A stretch of DNA of 64,000 nucleotides from contig JBOEGW010000003.1 of the NCBI GenBank assembly GCA_050633625.1, positions 518,350-582,349 of the forward strand, written 5' to 3'. The translations under genes were made by a program, and so were the position numbers. Position 1 is the first letter of the stretch. Every line of letters starts with the position of its first letter. Of the stretch, positions 53,008 to 62,233 are shown in pieces. The notes below the pieces were generated by a model that saw only the letters and a program-made list of their open reading frames with translations, was not told the DNA's origin and made no database searches. Source of the stretch: JBOEGW01 sp050633625 (lineage in GTDB: Bacteria > Pseudomonadota > Alphaproteobacteria > Rhodobacterales > Rhodobacteraceae).

Positions 53008-56000
53008 TTAAGAGATCGTCAAGATACCACCCAGATCAAGCCCGACAATCAGTGGATCATGGTCAGAGCTGGCAAACACCCCGTCATTAAAGAACGCCGG
53101 GTTCGTGAAACTGTCGTCATACCCAATCAGGTCTGGCTCATCGGCGTTGATATGCCATTCCGTTGCGCCTGTGATTTTTGGCAAAAGTGCCGGATCAATA
53201 AAGCCCTGGTCCAGCGTGCCTTGCTGACCGTCGAAGACATAGGAATAGGCTTCGTCTTGGCCGATGAACGTATCAATCACATCAGTGAAACCTGCAACAT
53301 CATCAAGGTATTGCACTGGGTCTTCTTCGGCATATGCGTTCATATCTCCGAGTAAGACGTAGTTATCGACGCCACCTCCATTATACTGCGAAGTCACCCA
53401 TTGCGCGAGCTCCACCGCCGCATCGGTGCGCACAGCGTTCCAGAACCCTTGCCCGTCGCCTTGATCAAAATTTGGGTCGTTAAGCAGCGCGTCAAGCTCG
53501 GCTTGAGAGATCAGCGTTCCGCCGCCATCAATGTGAGCCTGCCCCGCATCTGCGATACTCTGCAAACCACTGTCGCCTTTGGACTTGAAGTGGGAGGACA
53601 CAATCGTGAAGGATTGGCCGGTCGCAATCTCCGTGAAGGTTGCGGCAACAGAGGGACGGTTGCGCTGGTAATCATTGAAGGACAACCCAAGCGCTGACGC
53701 AATCGCATCCGCCGCCGCAAACGTCGCCTCAGCGGAAGGTTCGTCAAATTCGATGTAGTCCGCGTGCGACAAGGTGACTGCGTTTGCATCAAACAAAATG
53801 CCGGTCATGATCGCATCGCTACCGACGAAGCCCTTATCTCCTGTTGGATCAACGTAATCGTAGTTTGCGCCTGTGCCTTGCGCATTCAGGAGGCCCACCA
53901 ATGCATCGATTGCAGAGCCGTCAGTATGGCCATTGTTTTCGATCTCTTGAAGCGCAATGACTTCGGCGCCACTGGTGATTAACCCCTCGACAATCTTGTC
54001 CGCCTGACGCGTGAATTCGGCGGCATTATCCGCACCACGCGGGGACAAATCTCCGTTCGGGCCGGTGAGCGACCCATCGTCCAAGGTTGAGAAGAAATTG
54101 AGCACGTTATAGCTCGCCACTTGCAAGGTGCCGCCAACGTCCTCGGGCGCATCTTGGCGCGCCCCGACATTGGTGCTCTCGTCGATTTCGAGCGTTTCAG
54201 TTACCGTGACCCGCCAATCGCCAAAGGCGTAGTTCATCACCCCTTCGACGTTTGCAGTCAGCTCAGCACCAAGCCGGATCGTTGTGCCCGTGTCGGAGAA
54301 ATCGTCTCCAGCATCCAAAACACCATCGCCATTGTCACCCGCGCCCCCCGGCAGGAACTCAAACACGTCTGGATTTTGCACCGACGACCCATCATCCAGC
54401 AGAAGCCGCCCATTGCCGTTTGCCGCCATCATTTCTGCAATTTCAGCGGCTTCCGTTTGCGCATCATATAGTTGTGTGGGTTGGGTTTGTGTCCCAGCGG
54501 AGATCGTGATTTCACCGTATCGATCAAGGTTGAAATTCTCGATGACGGTCAGGGCATCGCGGTTTCCTGAACCAACGCTCACGCGCATCCCTTCCACGGT
54601 TTCATAGTCCATAACGGCATCGGGAGAGAGGCCGATCAAAACAGCAGCGGGCAGGTCATGCCCCGATGACACAACGCGCGTCTCAGAGACTGACGAGATT
54701 TGTGTCATGCCGTAATACTCAACAACCGCACCTGTCACTTCGACCAAATCGCCCAGAGAAATTGCATCTCCTCCGCCCGTGTAGATGAATAGCCCTTCTG
54801 ACGTCAGAGCGTCCAAATCCGCATCACTTTCCTCTTCCTGGATGTAGAACCCGGTGCCGGTGATATGCGTTACGATTGCAGAAACTTTGACGGTTTGGTT
54901 GGCATAGCTGCTGTCGCCTCCGGTGCCTTGGATCAGGGAAATGAGGGTCGTTTCGGTCGGGTCCACGCCGCCGCCACCGGTGCCATTTTCTGCGCCCGGT
55001 GTTCCGTTGTCGCCCGCGCCGAACGTCGCCATGGCCGCTTCCCAATTGGTGCCCATCGCATTGTCGAGGCTCGGATCAATCAGTTCCATCGCCGCGCCTG
55101 TTGGATCGGGGAATGTCGCGCCATTGTCCCACTCCACCCGATCAACTTCGCCGCCGAGCGCGTCGGTCAACACAAGCTCATCGGAGGAGTTCGACAGGTT
55201 CACTCCACTGTATTCATAGTCCACAGAAACCCCACCGTTTGAGGCAAAATCCGCGTTATTGCTCAAGACCAAATACCCGCCAGCAGGAATGATGAGCGGG
55301 CCACCATTGTCGATCACATGATGATCGCTGTCGTTGTCTGAAATCGTCCAGCCATTGAGATCAACATCACTGGCACCCGCGTTGAACAGCTCAAAATATT
55401 CGCCCGCACTGTCAGCAACCGCCGCCGGGTTCTGCATGATTTCATTGATCACAATGGCATATGTTTCTGGGATCGGCGTGTTGTCCGTGCCTTGCGTGTT
55501 CAAACGCGGTGCGTCCCACGTCCCGTCTTCTAAGCGTTGAAGCGAGAAGCCCAGCGGCACACTGGCCTCAAAAACGCCGATGTCCGTCGATGTGAGACCC
55601 GCCGCCGACCCTTCGTTGGCCTCGACAGTCCCCTCGTAGGACAGAAATTCGATGACCTGAGTTCCGTTCGCGAGCACAAGACCTTCGTCACTGTTTTGCA
55701 GCCCATTGCTCGGCAAGGAAATCACATAGTAATCCCAAGTCCCATCCGTGGTCATACCGCCTGCGGCGACTTCAAATGTACCGTAAACGCCGCCACCATT
55801 CCCGTTTATCAATTCAAGATTGAGGGCAGAAACATCGTCGCCCGCTGCGACCCGAACCTCGATGAACTCATCAACATCTGATCCTGTGTTGTCATAGTGA
55901 AATTCGTTGATGCGCGCGGTGAACTCAGGGATTTCGTCAACATCTTCAACCGAAACGACAAGATCTGCGGTGTTTGATGCGCCCAATGCGTCTGTTGCTG

Positions 56001-56931
56001 TGACGCTGATGTCATAGGCGTTGTCTGCGTCCGCATCTAAAGGCGCCTCGAAGTCGGGCGCTTCAAGAAAACTGATCTCGCCGGTTGTTGCGTTGATTGT
56101 GAAAAGGGCCGCGTCTGCGCCGGACAGCGCAAAGGTAATCGCATCGCCTTCCGCGTCTGTTGCCTGCGCACTTGTGACTTGGGTTGTGTTTTCGTCCAGG
56201 CTCACCACGTTTGGCAGGCGCACCACTGGCGCATCATTTTCGCCTGTGATCGTGACTGTCACGGTTGCGATGTCGGTGCCCCCCTGCCCATCATCTACAA
56301 CATAGGTAAAGCTGTCAGTGGCGGTTTCGCCCTCAGACAAAGCGTCAAACAATGCGCCCGGAACATAGGTGACTTCGCCATTCATGATCGTGACCGAAGC
56401 ACCGGCCGATGAGGTCACGACACCGTCCAGAAGGACCATTTCCTCACCGTCAAACTCGCGGTCATTCGCCAAAAGCGTTGCCGCTGCCACCGTGAGCACA
56501 CCGTTTTCGGAGGTTGCAAGGGCATCATCGCCCGCCAATACCGCGTTGTTCTCTCCGTTCATAAAGAGTGTGAAATCATCCGCTTCAAAATAAAGCGCCT
56601 CGATGCCCCGCAAGATATCTGTCCCGGTTTCGGGCGCCCCCCCCAGTGCCGTAACAATGATCACTTGAGGCGATGCGCACCAACGCCATCCCCAAGACCA
56701 AATGCTGTAGTCTTCAATACCTCCGGCAAAAACCGCTGTATCAAAGCCGCGCCCCCCGTTGAGCACATCATTTCCAGAGCCGCCCGTGAGCCGGTCGTCA
56801 CCCCGCCCTCCCATCATCAAATCGCGCCCGTTCGTTCCGACCAGATCGTCGTCCCCTCGCGTGCCGCGTTCGACGTTGACGCGTGGTGCGTGGTGGCTGT
56901 GATGGTGGTGGCGAGCTGAATGGCGCGACAT
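53008..56931 (-). CDS. Large extracellular nuclease (ExeM/NucH family) with calcium-binding and cadherin-like repeats
   Basis: A 1307-residue modular protein. Order: His-rich N-terminus (residues 5-15), RTX-type calcium repeats (GGRGDDRLTGGSGNDVLNGG within 26-66), VCBS/cadherin-like domains (about 130-340), two lamin-tail-like domains (about 350-640; INEFHYDNTGSDVDEFIEV, INEIMQNPAAVADSAGEYFEL), an OB-fold nuclease-associated domain (about 660-790), and a C-terminal endonuclease/exonuclease/phosphatase domain (about 970-1300) with SYNVLNFF, ALQEIENNG, SSHFKSKGD, LLGDMNAYAEED and SSDHDPLIVG, which supply the metal and catalytic residues. No Sec signal is seen; RTX repeats suggest type I secretion. 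It would degrade extracellular DNA for phosphorus or biofilm turnover. Confidence 0.9.
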   Translation of the reverse strand: MSRHSARHHHHSHHAPRVNVERGTRGDDDLVGTNGRDLMMGGRGDDRLTGGSGNDVLNGGRGFDTAVFAGGIEDYSIWSWGWRWCASPQVIIVTALGGAPETGTDILRGIEALYFEADDFTLFMNGENNAVLAGDDALATSENGVLTVAAATLLANDREFDGEEMVLLDGVVTSSAGASVTIMNGEVTYVPGALFDALSEGETATDSFTYVVDDGQGGTDIATVTVTITGENDAPVVRLPNVVSLDENTTQVTSAQATDAEGDAITFALSGADAALFTINATTGEISFLEAPDFEAPLDADADNAYDISVTATDALGASNTADLVVSVEDVDEIPEFTARINEFHYDNTGSDVDEFIEVRVAAGDDVSALNLELINGNGGGVYGTFEVAAGGMTTDGTWDYYVISLPSNGLQNSDEGLVLANGTQVIEFLSYEGTVEANEGSAAGLTSTDIGVFEASVPLGFSLQRLEDGTWDAPRLNTQGTDNTPIPETYAIVINEIMQNPAAVADSAGEYFELFNAGASDVDLNGWTISDNDSDHHVIDNGGPLIIPAGGYLVLSNNADFASNGGVSVDYEYSGVNLSNSSDELVLTDALGGEVDRVEWDNGATFPDPTGAAMELIDPSLDNAMGTNWEAAMATFGAGDNGTPGAENGTGGGGVDPTETTLISLIQGTGGDSSYANQTVKVSAIVTHITGTGFYIQEEESDADLDALTSEGLFIYTGGGDAISLGDLVEVTGAVVEYYGMTQISSVSETRVVSSGHDLPAAVLIGLSPDAVMDYETVEGMRVSVGSGNRDALTVIENFNLDRYGEITISAGTQTQPTQLYDAQTEAAEIAEMMAANGNGRLLLDDGSSVQNPDVFEFLPGGAGDNGDGVLDAGDDFSDTGTTIRLGAELTANVEGVMNYAFGDWRVTVTETLEIDESTNVGARQDAPEDVGGTLQVASYNVLNFFSTLDDGSLTGPNGDLSPRGADNAAEFTRQADKIVEGLITSGAEVIALQEIENNGHTDGSAIDALVGLLNAQGTGANYDYVDPTGDKGFVGSDAIMTGILFDANAVTLSHADYIEFDEPSAEATFAAADAIASALGLSFNDYQRNRPSVAATFTEIATGQSFTIVSSHFKSKGDSGLQSIADAGQAHIDGGGTLISQAELDALLNDPNFDQGDGQGFWNAVRTDAAVELAQWVTSQYNGGGVDNYVLLGDMNAYAEEDPVQYLDDVAGFTDVIDTFIGQDEAYSYVFDGQQGTLDQGFIDPALLPKITGATEWHINADEPDLIGYDDSFTNPAFFNDGVFASSDHDPLIVGLDLGGILTIS

Positions 56932-57138
56932 ATAAATCCCCTTTGAAAGCGTTGTTTGGTAAACCTGTATGATCCGAATTTAACGCGCGCATGACAGGTG
57001 GCTACTTTATCAGTGCCGGGGCGTTGCCGTAGGCCAATTCCCGCCAATCAAGGCGAGTTGGTGCGATCAAACACAATCATAGCGGTATTGAGACGACTCG
57101 ACACGAAGCGCGCCAAGTTTATCGTTGACAGAATCCCA

Positions 57139-57165
57139 CATTAGTTCACCTAATGAACCATTAGG
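57139..57165 (+). promoter_or_regulatory. Inverted-repeat operator candidate upstream of TRAP transporter genes
   Basis: CCTAATG-AAC-CATTAGG (57149-57165) is a perfect 7-bp inverted repeat with a 3-base spacer, and a further CATTAG at 57139-57144 pairs with the same CTAATG. The element abuts the ribosome site of the DctP gene, so a bound repressor would block initiation. No regulator gene is adjacent. Confidence 0.5.
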
Positions 57166-57174
57166 GAGGAAACC

Positions 57175-58185
57175 ATGAAACATTTTTTGCAAACCACCGT
57201 TCTGGCTGGCCTGCTGGCGAGCATCACCAGCACTGCCGCCGCCACCGAATTGCGTCTTTCGGTGGAAACCCCGCCGGGTCATGTCCGCAACCTCGCCGCC
57301 GAAAAATGGGCCGAAGCGATTGAAGCCAAGTCTGGCGGCGCAATCACGGTTGAGGTCTTCCCGGCAGCACAGCTTTATAAATCGTCCGATGCGATCCGCG
57401 CTTTGGCCTCTGGTGCGTTGGACATGTCGATTCAGGCCTCCCCAACGCTGAGCCGGTTTGAACCGAACCTTTCGGTCATTACTTTACCGATGTTCTTTGG
57501 CGCAACGCGCGACGATGTGCGCGCTATTCTTGACGGGCCATTGGGGGAGGAGCTTTGGGGCAAAGTTGAAGCCAAAGGGATCGTTGTGCCAAAGGGCGGA
57601 CATTTCGAATTCGCGCCGAACAACTCATCCTACACGACAGAAAAGGTCATCGCGTCCTACGGCGATTTGTCTGGCGTGAAGCTGGCAACGCCGCCTTCTC
57701 CTGTCGTTGTTGCCATGCTCAAGGAAATGGGTGCCGCGCCACAAGCCACACCGCGTTCTGAGATCGTGTTGCAGCTCACACAAGGTCAGATTGATGGGCT
57801 TGGCTCAGTCACAGACCTGACGATCAAAGGCGGAAAATTGTGGGAAGCTGGCATTGCCAATGCCTATGCCGACAATGCCGGTTGGGGCGTCTATATCCCT
57901 CTCGTCTCCAAAGCCTCGCTCGGGAAATTGTCCGAGGAGGATCAGGCGATCATCCATGACGCATGGGGAGACGTCGTAGGATGGGCGCGTGACTATGCAG
58001 CCGAAGAGTTGGCCGGCGCGCGCGCCACGAACGAGGAAAACGGTGTGACCTATCACGACCCTTCCGCAGAGGAAGTCGCTGCCATGCGCGAAAAAATGGT
58101 CGGTGTTCAAGGAAAAATCGTTGCGGACACGGGCATGGACAGTGCCTTTGTTGATCGCGTTCAAGCCGCACTTTCCGGCCAATAG
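57175..58185 (+). CDS. TRAP transporter substrate-binding protein (DctP family)
   Basis: A 336-residue periplasmic protein with a signal peptide ending TAAAT. The DctP fold is visible in ELRLSVETPPGHVRNLAAEKWAEAI (reduced: PPGHVRNLAAEKWAEAI), GGAITVEVFPAAQLYKSSDAI and the selectivity-filter region APQATPRSEIVLQLTQGQIDG, which includes the Arg that usually binds the ligand carboxylate. It delivers an organic acid to the DctQM membrane pair encoded next. An inverted repeat overlaps its leader and a hairpin follows its stop. Confidence 0.93.
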   Translation: MKHFLQTTVLAGLLASITSTAAATELRLSVETPPGHVRNLAAEKWAEAIEAKSGGAITVEVFPAAQLYKSSDAIRALASGALDMSIQASPTLSRFEPNLSVITLPMFFGATRDDVRAILDGPLGEELWGKVEAKGIVVPKGGHFEFAPNNSSYTTEKVIASYGDLSGVKLATPPSPVVVAMLKEMGAAPQATPRSEIVLQLTQGQIDGLGSVTDLTIKGGKLWEAGIANAYADNAGWGVYIPLVSKASLGKLSEEDQAIIHDAWGDVVGWARDYAAEELAGARATNEENGVTYHDPSAEEVAAMREKMVGVQGKIVADTGMDSAFVDRVQAALSGQ

Positions 58186-58192
58186 TGCCTTG

Positions 58193-58219
58193 GGGCTTGC
58201 GCACCTTTCGCGCAGGCCC
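58193..58219 (+). terminator. Hairpin between dctP-like and dctQ-like genes
   Basis: GGGCTTGCGC and GCGCAGGCCC pair over 10 bp with one G-U wobble around a 7-base loop. There is no T-run; it resembles the hairpins after the other two binding-protein genes of the window and may favour excess binding protein. Confidence 0.6.
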
Positions 58220-58230
58220 ATACGCGTAAG

Positions 58231-58749
58231 ATGATCGAAAAGATCCTTCATATCTGGACCCGCATTGAATCTGTTTTGATCGGGATCGCCATATTGGGCG
58301 CGCTCGCTGTGTTTCTCGGCGGCGCTCTCATTCGTGCTTTCCTACCCGCCTATGCGATTGATTGGGCTGAGGAAATCGCGCTCTATGGCATCATCTGGGC
58401 AACTGTTTTGGCGGGGTCTTCTTTGGTGAGCGAGGGCCGCCACATTCATACTGAGGTGTTCTTGAGTGCGCTCTCAAGGCGGCTGCGCAATGTGCTTGGC
58501 TGGTGTGTCACAGCCCTGTCAGCCGGGTTTTGCGCCGCGATGAAGGTCTACGGCTGGCAAGCGTTTGAATTCGCGTTGATGCTTGATGAGCGGTCAGCGT
58601 CGACACTTCGGGTCGAACAAGGGTACGCCGTCTTTCTCGCTTTGCCTGTTGGAATGGCGCTGATCTTGGGGCGTGTCGGGTTGATGATTTTGGCGGGACA
58701 GCGCCCCTTCGGTAGTGACGCGCATTTGCCCAAACGCGGAGAACCCTAA
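58231..58749 (+). CDS. TRAP transporter small permease (DctQ family)
   Basis: A 172-residue membrane protein with four hydrophobic segments, as usual for DctQ. IDWAEEIALYGIIWATVLAGSSL (about 44-66) and GRHIHTEVFLSALSRRLR are family-typical. It forms the membrane complex with the DctM subunit, whose GTG start follows after 1 base. Ribosome site is weak (CGTAAG). Confidence 0.9.
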   Translation: MIEKILHIWTRIESVLIGIAILGALAVFLGGALIRAFLPAYAIDWAEEIALYGIIWATVLAGSSLVSEGRHIHTEVFLSALSRRLRNVLGWCVTALSAGFCAAMKVYGWQAFEFALMLDERSASTLRVEQGYAVFLALPVGMALILGRVGLMILAGQRPFGSDAHLPKRGEP

Positions 58750-58750
58750 C

Positions 58751-60028
58751 GTGGAAGCTGTCATCGGCCTTGCGGGCATGTTGATCCTAATGGCACTCGG
58801 CACGCCGATCTTTATCGCGCTGGGGCTTGCTGCAATCGTGATGATCGCATCGGAAGGGCGCCCGCTCCTTGATGCTGCCGCACACTCGATCAACGGTATC
58901 AACTCAACAACATTTCTGGCTGTGCCTTTCTTTGTGATGGCGGCGACCTTCATGCAAAAAGGGGGCATTGCGCGCATCATAATTGAGGCGGCGCAGACTT
59001 GGGTTGGGCATATGCGCGGCGGGCTTGGACTTGTGGCTGTCATCGCCACAACCCTGTTTGCGGCGATCAGCGGGTCGTCGGTTGTGACGGCCATGGCGAT
59101 GGGGACATTTCTCATTCCGGCGATGGTTGAACGGGGGTATGATCGCCCTTTTGCGATTGGCCTCGTGGGCAGCGCAGGCACCCTTGGCATCCTCATCCCT
59201 CCATCCCTTTCAATCATTCTCTATGGGTTGATTGCTGAGGAGAGCGTACCCCGCCTGTTTCTGGCGGGTGTTGGGCCGGGGCTGCTCCAAGCCGTCCTAC
59301 TGGCGATTTGGGTGATGTTTTATTCCCGGCGCAATGGATATGCGTCTGGTGAAAAGGCGAGCCGTAGCGAGTTCATCGCTAAAAACATTCGCGCATTGCC
59401 CGCCATCGCGATTCCTTTGTCGGTTTTTGCCGGGATATATACCGGCTACACCACGGTGACCGAGAGTGCTGGGGTCGCGGCTGTGGCCTCTGTATTGATC
59501 GCGATTTTTGTCTACAAGGAAGTCCGTCCGCGCGATGTCTTTTCCATGGCGACCGACGGCATGAAATCCGCATCCGCTGTCACATTCATCGTCATGTTTG
59601 CCCTGTTGTTTGCACATTGGATCACTGGATCGGGCATTCCGACTGCGCTTGTGAATTTCGCGATCGAACGTGATCTTGAGCCTTGGCAATTCCTGCTCGC
59701 TCTCAACGTCATGATGATCATCCTCGGCATGTTTCTCGATGCGGTGGCGGTGATGCTGATTGTAACGCCGATTGTCTTGCCCGTTCTGGGCGCTCTTGGC
59801 ATTGATCCCGTTCATTTCGGGATCGTGTTGATTGTGAATATGGAAATCGCCTTCCTGACACCGCCCATCGGCCTAAACCTGTTCGTTTTGTCCTCCATCG
59901 CGAAGGCGCCCATGTCTGAGGCGGTGCGTGGCATGCTTCCTTTCGTGGCCATCATGGCCGTGTTCCTGATCATCGTGACCTATGTGCCGGAGATTTCGCT
60001 ATGGCTGCCAAACACCCTGATGAAATAG
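58751..60028 (+). CDS. TRAP transporter large permease (DctM family)
   Basis: A 425-residue permease with about twelve hydrophobic segments, GTG start after GGAGA. Signature blocks: GTPIFIALGLAAIVMI, FAAISGSSVVTAMAMGTFLIP, GSAGTLGILIPPSLSIILYG and the C-terminal VNMEIAFLTPPIGLNLFV. It is the sodium-driven transport channel. Its last 28 bases overlap the start of the P450 gene, which links the transported compound to that enzyme. Confidence 0.94.
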   Translation: MEAVIGLAGMLILMALGTPIFIALGLAAIVMIASEGRPLLDAAAHSINGINSTTFLAVPFFVMAATFMQKGGIARIIIEAAQTWVGHMRGGLGLVAVIATTLFAAISGSSVVTAMAMGTFLIPAMVERGYDRPFAIGLVGSAGTLGILIPPSLSIILYGLIAEESVPRLFLAGVGPGLLQAVLLAIWVMFYSRRNGYASGEKASRSEFIAKNIRALPAIAIPLSVFAGIYTGYTTVTESAGVAAVASVLIAIFVYKEVRPRDVFSMATDGMKSASAVTFIVMFALLFAHWITGSGIPTALVNFAIERDLEPWQFLLALNVMMIILGMFLDAVAVMLIVTPIVLPVLGALGIDPVHFGIVLIVNMEIAFLTPPIGLNLFVLSSIAKAPMSEAVRGMLPFVAIMAVFLIIVTYVPEISLWLPNTLMK

Positions 60029-61203
60029 GTGAAGACTGGGATCCGTCTACGCCCGAAACGAGGGCAGATTATCCGGGTGTGCTCAAGGATTTGCGCGCCA
60101 ATGCGCCGGTCGCCTGGTCGCATAAGTGGGGCGGGTTTATCACATTGACACGTTACGCTGATGTGAGTGAGGCCAGTCGCGATCCGGCTCGGTTTACGGC
60201 CACAAAAATGACGGTTATCCCGTCAAGCCCCCGAAAAGGTTTGCCCAGGTTGCCTTTGCAACGCGATCCGCCCGATAGCGAGAGATACCGCAAGGCGCTC
60301 AATCCTTTCTTTAAGGAGAACAAAATTCGCACCATGGAGCCGCGGCTCATGGCACTCGCGTCGCGACTATTGGGCGAAATGCAAAAGACGCCTGAGAATG
60401 CGAGCTTTAGCCGAGGATTTGCCGAACCTTTTACCCAAGGCGCGCTTGGGGTGCTGCTTGGGCTGGATGAGGATGAGGCGCTCGAAGTGGGGCGGCTTAG
60501 TCATGCCTATGTTGAAGCTGTTCAAGGCGAGGACTTGCCGCGTGCCGGCGCGTTGAGCCGAGAGGTCGATGGTTTTGCGTGGCGGCTCGTTGAAAACCGA
60601 CAAGCGGCGCTGCGAGACCCTGAAACCGATATCGTTTCGGGCCTGATCGCGACCCCGCCAAAAGACGGTGCGTTTGACGCCGAGGAACTCGCAGGAATGG
60701 TGCGCCTCATGTTGATTGGAGGGCATGTTGTGCCGCGCAATTTCCTGTGCACGGTTGCTTGGCATATGGCGACAAACACGGCGCATGTGGCGCTCCTGCG
60801 CCGCGACGAAACCGCTTGGAAGGCATTCATTGAGGAGCTGCTTCGGTTTTACCCCTCCAATCAGGCGCTTGTGCGTGTCGCGACACAGGGCATGAAAATG
60901 GGTGGTCGGAACATCGAAAAAGGCTGTCCGGTGGCCCTGAATTTCCTATCCGCGAACAGGGACGAAGATGTGTTTGAACGCGCAGACGAATTTATTCCAG
61001 ACCGAAGCCCGAACCGACATTTGGCGTTCGGCATTGGGCCGCACATGTGTCTTGGGGTCGCTCTGGCAAAGCTACAAACCCGCGTCACGCTCGCGGCGCT
61101 CTTGGCAGCACCCGGCCTTTCGGTGGTCGGTGAGCCGATCTGGGCGCGCTGGACTGAATACGGAATTACCGACCTATCGCTGGATTTGCGCGCCGCGCGT
61201 TAA
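60001..61203 (+). CDS. Cytochrome P450 with atypical I-helix
   Basis: A 400-residue soluble bacterial P450. The haem-thiolate loop is FGIGPHMCLG with Cys at 350, and ELLRFYP is the ExxR motif (about 278-284). In the I-helix, where most P450s have AGHETT, this one reads GGHVVPRN (240-247): the acid and the proton-delivering threonine are both missing and a proline follows. It overlaps the TRAP large permease gene by 28 bases. No ferredoxin or reductase gene is near. The chemistry could be peroxygenase-like or otherwise unusual; the substrate is presumably what the TRAP system imports. Confidence 0.93.
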   Translation: MAAKHPDEIGEDWDPSTPETRADYPGVLKDLRANAPVAWSHKWGGFITLTRYADVSEASRDPARFTATKMTVIPSSPRKGLPRLPLQRDPPDSERYRKALNPFFKENKIRTMEPRLMALASRLLGEMQKTPENASFSRGFAEPFTQGALGVLLGLDEDEALEVGRLSHAYVEAVQGEDLPRAGALSREVDGFAWRLVENRQAALRDPETDIVSGLIATPPKDGAFDAEELAGMVRLMLIGGHVVPRNFLCTVAWHMATNTAHVALLRRDETAWKAFIEELLRFYPSNQALVRVATQGMKMGGRNIEKGCPVALNFLSANRDEDVFERADEFIPDRSPNRHLAFGIGPHMCLGVALAKLQTRVTLAALLAAPGLSVVGEPIWARWTEYGITDLSLDLRAAR

Positions 61204-61217
61204 GCCGACCCCAAACA

Positions 61218-61324
<107 letters not shown>

Positions 61325-61463
61325 ACAGTGTTCCAGCGATGTAGTCCAATTGGCTGGGGGGTACAAGTGCAGCGCGGCATTTTCTTAAAAGAAATGTTAC
61401 AAATGCCCCCCACCTTGATCTAACTTGATCCCGATGGATTTTGCCGGGATATGTCAAAGCGTT

Positions 61464-62231
61464 ATGAAGGCTCGCATACACTCACTTTTGGCTGCTTTTG
61501 CGCTCTTGATGGCGCTTTCGAGCGGGGCGCGCGCGGAAACCGTTGTGGTTTTTGCTGCGGCCAGTCTTGGTGATGTTTTGGCTGACATTGGCGAGGCGTT
61601 TGAAACTGATTCTGGTCACAAGGTAGTTTTGTCGCTGGCAGGCACGCCGACTTTGGCACGCCAGATTCAACAAGGCGCACCAGCGGATCTGTTCTTTTCT
61701 GCGAACCGGGAATGGATGGACTTGATCGCCCAAGACGGCCTGTTGGTTGACGCCACGCGCCGCGATTTTCTGTCAAACGATTTGGTCCTTGTCGGCCCTG
61801 ACGCCAGCGCACCACTATCCTTGATAGACAAGGAAGCGTTCTCGTCACGCTTAGGCGCGGGGCCGCTCGCAATGGCGTTCGTAGACGCCGTACCGGCGGG
61901 CATTTACGGGCGAAAGGCCTTGGTTCAATTGGGTCTCTGGGACGCGGTTCAGGATCGGGTTGTGCAGACCGACAGTGTACGCGCCGCCCTTGCACTCGTG
62001 GCCCTTAGGGAGGCACCTTTGGGCGTGGTCTACGCCACCGATGCCCTTGCTGAACCACGGGTCGTCGAAGTCGCTCGTTTCCCGGCGCGTGAAGATGGCA
62101 AGGTCGTCTACTCAATGGGATTGGTCGGAAGCACCGCCTCACAGGCTGCAAGAGCCTTTCACGCCTTCATACTGAGCGACGTTGCGCGCAACATTTTTTA
62201 CACCGCCGGGTTTTCGGCATTTGGGCGTTGA
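61464..62231 (+). CDS. modA: Molybdate ABC transporter substrate-binding protein ModA
   Basis: A 255-residue periplasmic protein with a signal peptide ending GARA. ModA motifs: VVFAAASLGDVLADI, HKVVLSLAGTPTLARQIQQGAPADLFFSANREWMD (reduced: QQGAPADLFFSANREW) and DAVPAGIYGRKAL, which hold the serine and backbone ligands for molybdate. The ATG at 61464 is directly before the signal sequence; an in-frame ATG at 61425 is possible but less likely. First gene of modABC. It would feed molybdenum cofactor synthesis for enzymes such as the CoxL protein of this window. Confidence 0.94.
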   Translation: MKARIHSLLAAFALLMALSSGARAETVVVFAAASLGDVLADIGEAFETDSGHKVVLSLAGTPTLARQIQQGAPADLFFSANREWMDLIAQDGLLVDATRRDFLSNDLVLVGPDASAPLSLIDKEAFSSRLGAGPLAMAFVDAVPAGIYGRKALVQLGLWDAVQDRVVQTDSVRAALALVALREAPLGVVYATDALAEPRVVEVARFPAREDGKVVYSMGLVGSTASQAARAFHAFILSDVARNIFYTAGFSAFGR

Positions 62232-62233
62232 GC

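Noticed and set aside
61325..61463. ModE operator or molybdenum-cofactor riboswitch before modA
   Set aside because: No palindrome resembling a ModE site and no structured element matching the Moco riboswitch could be read.
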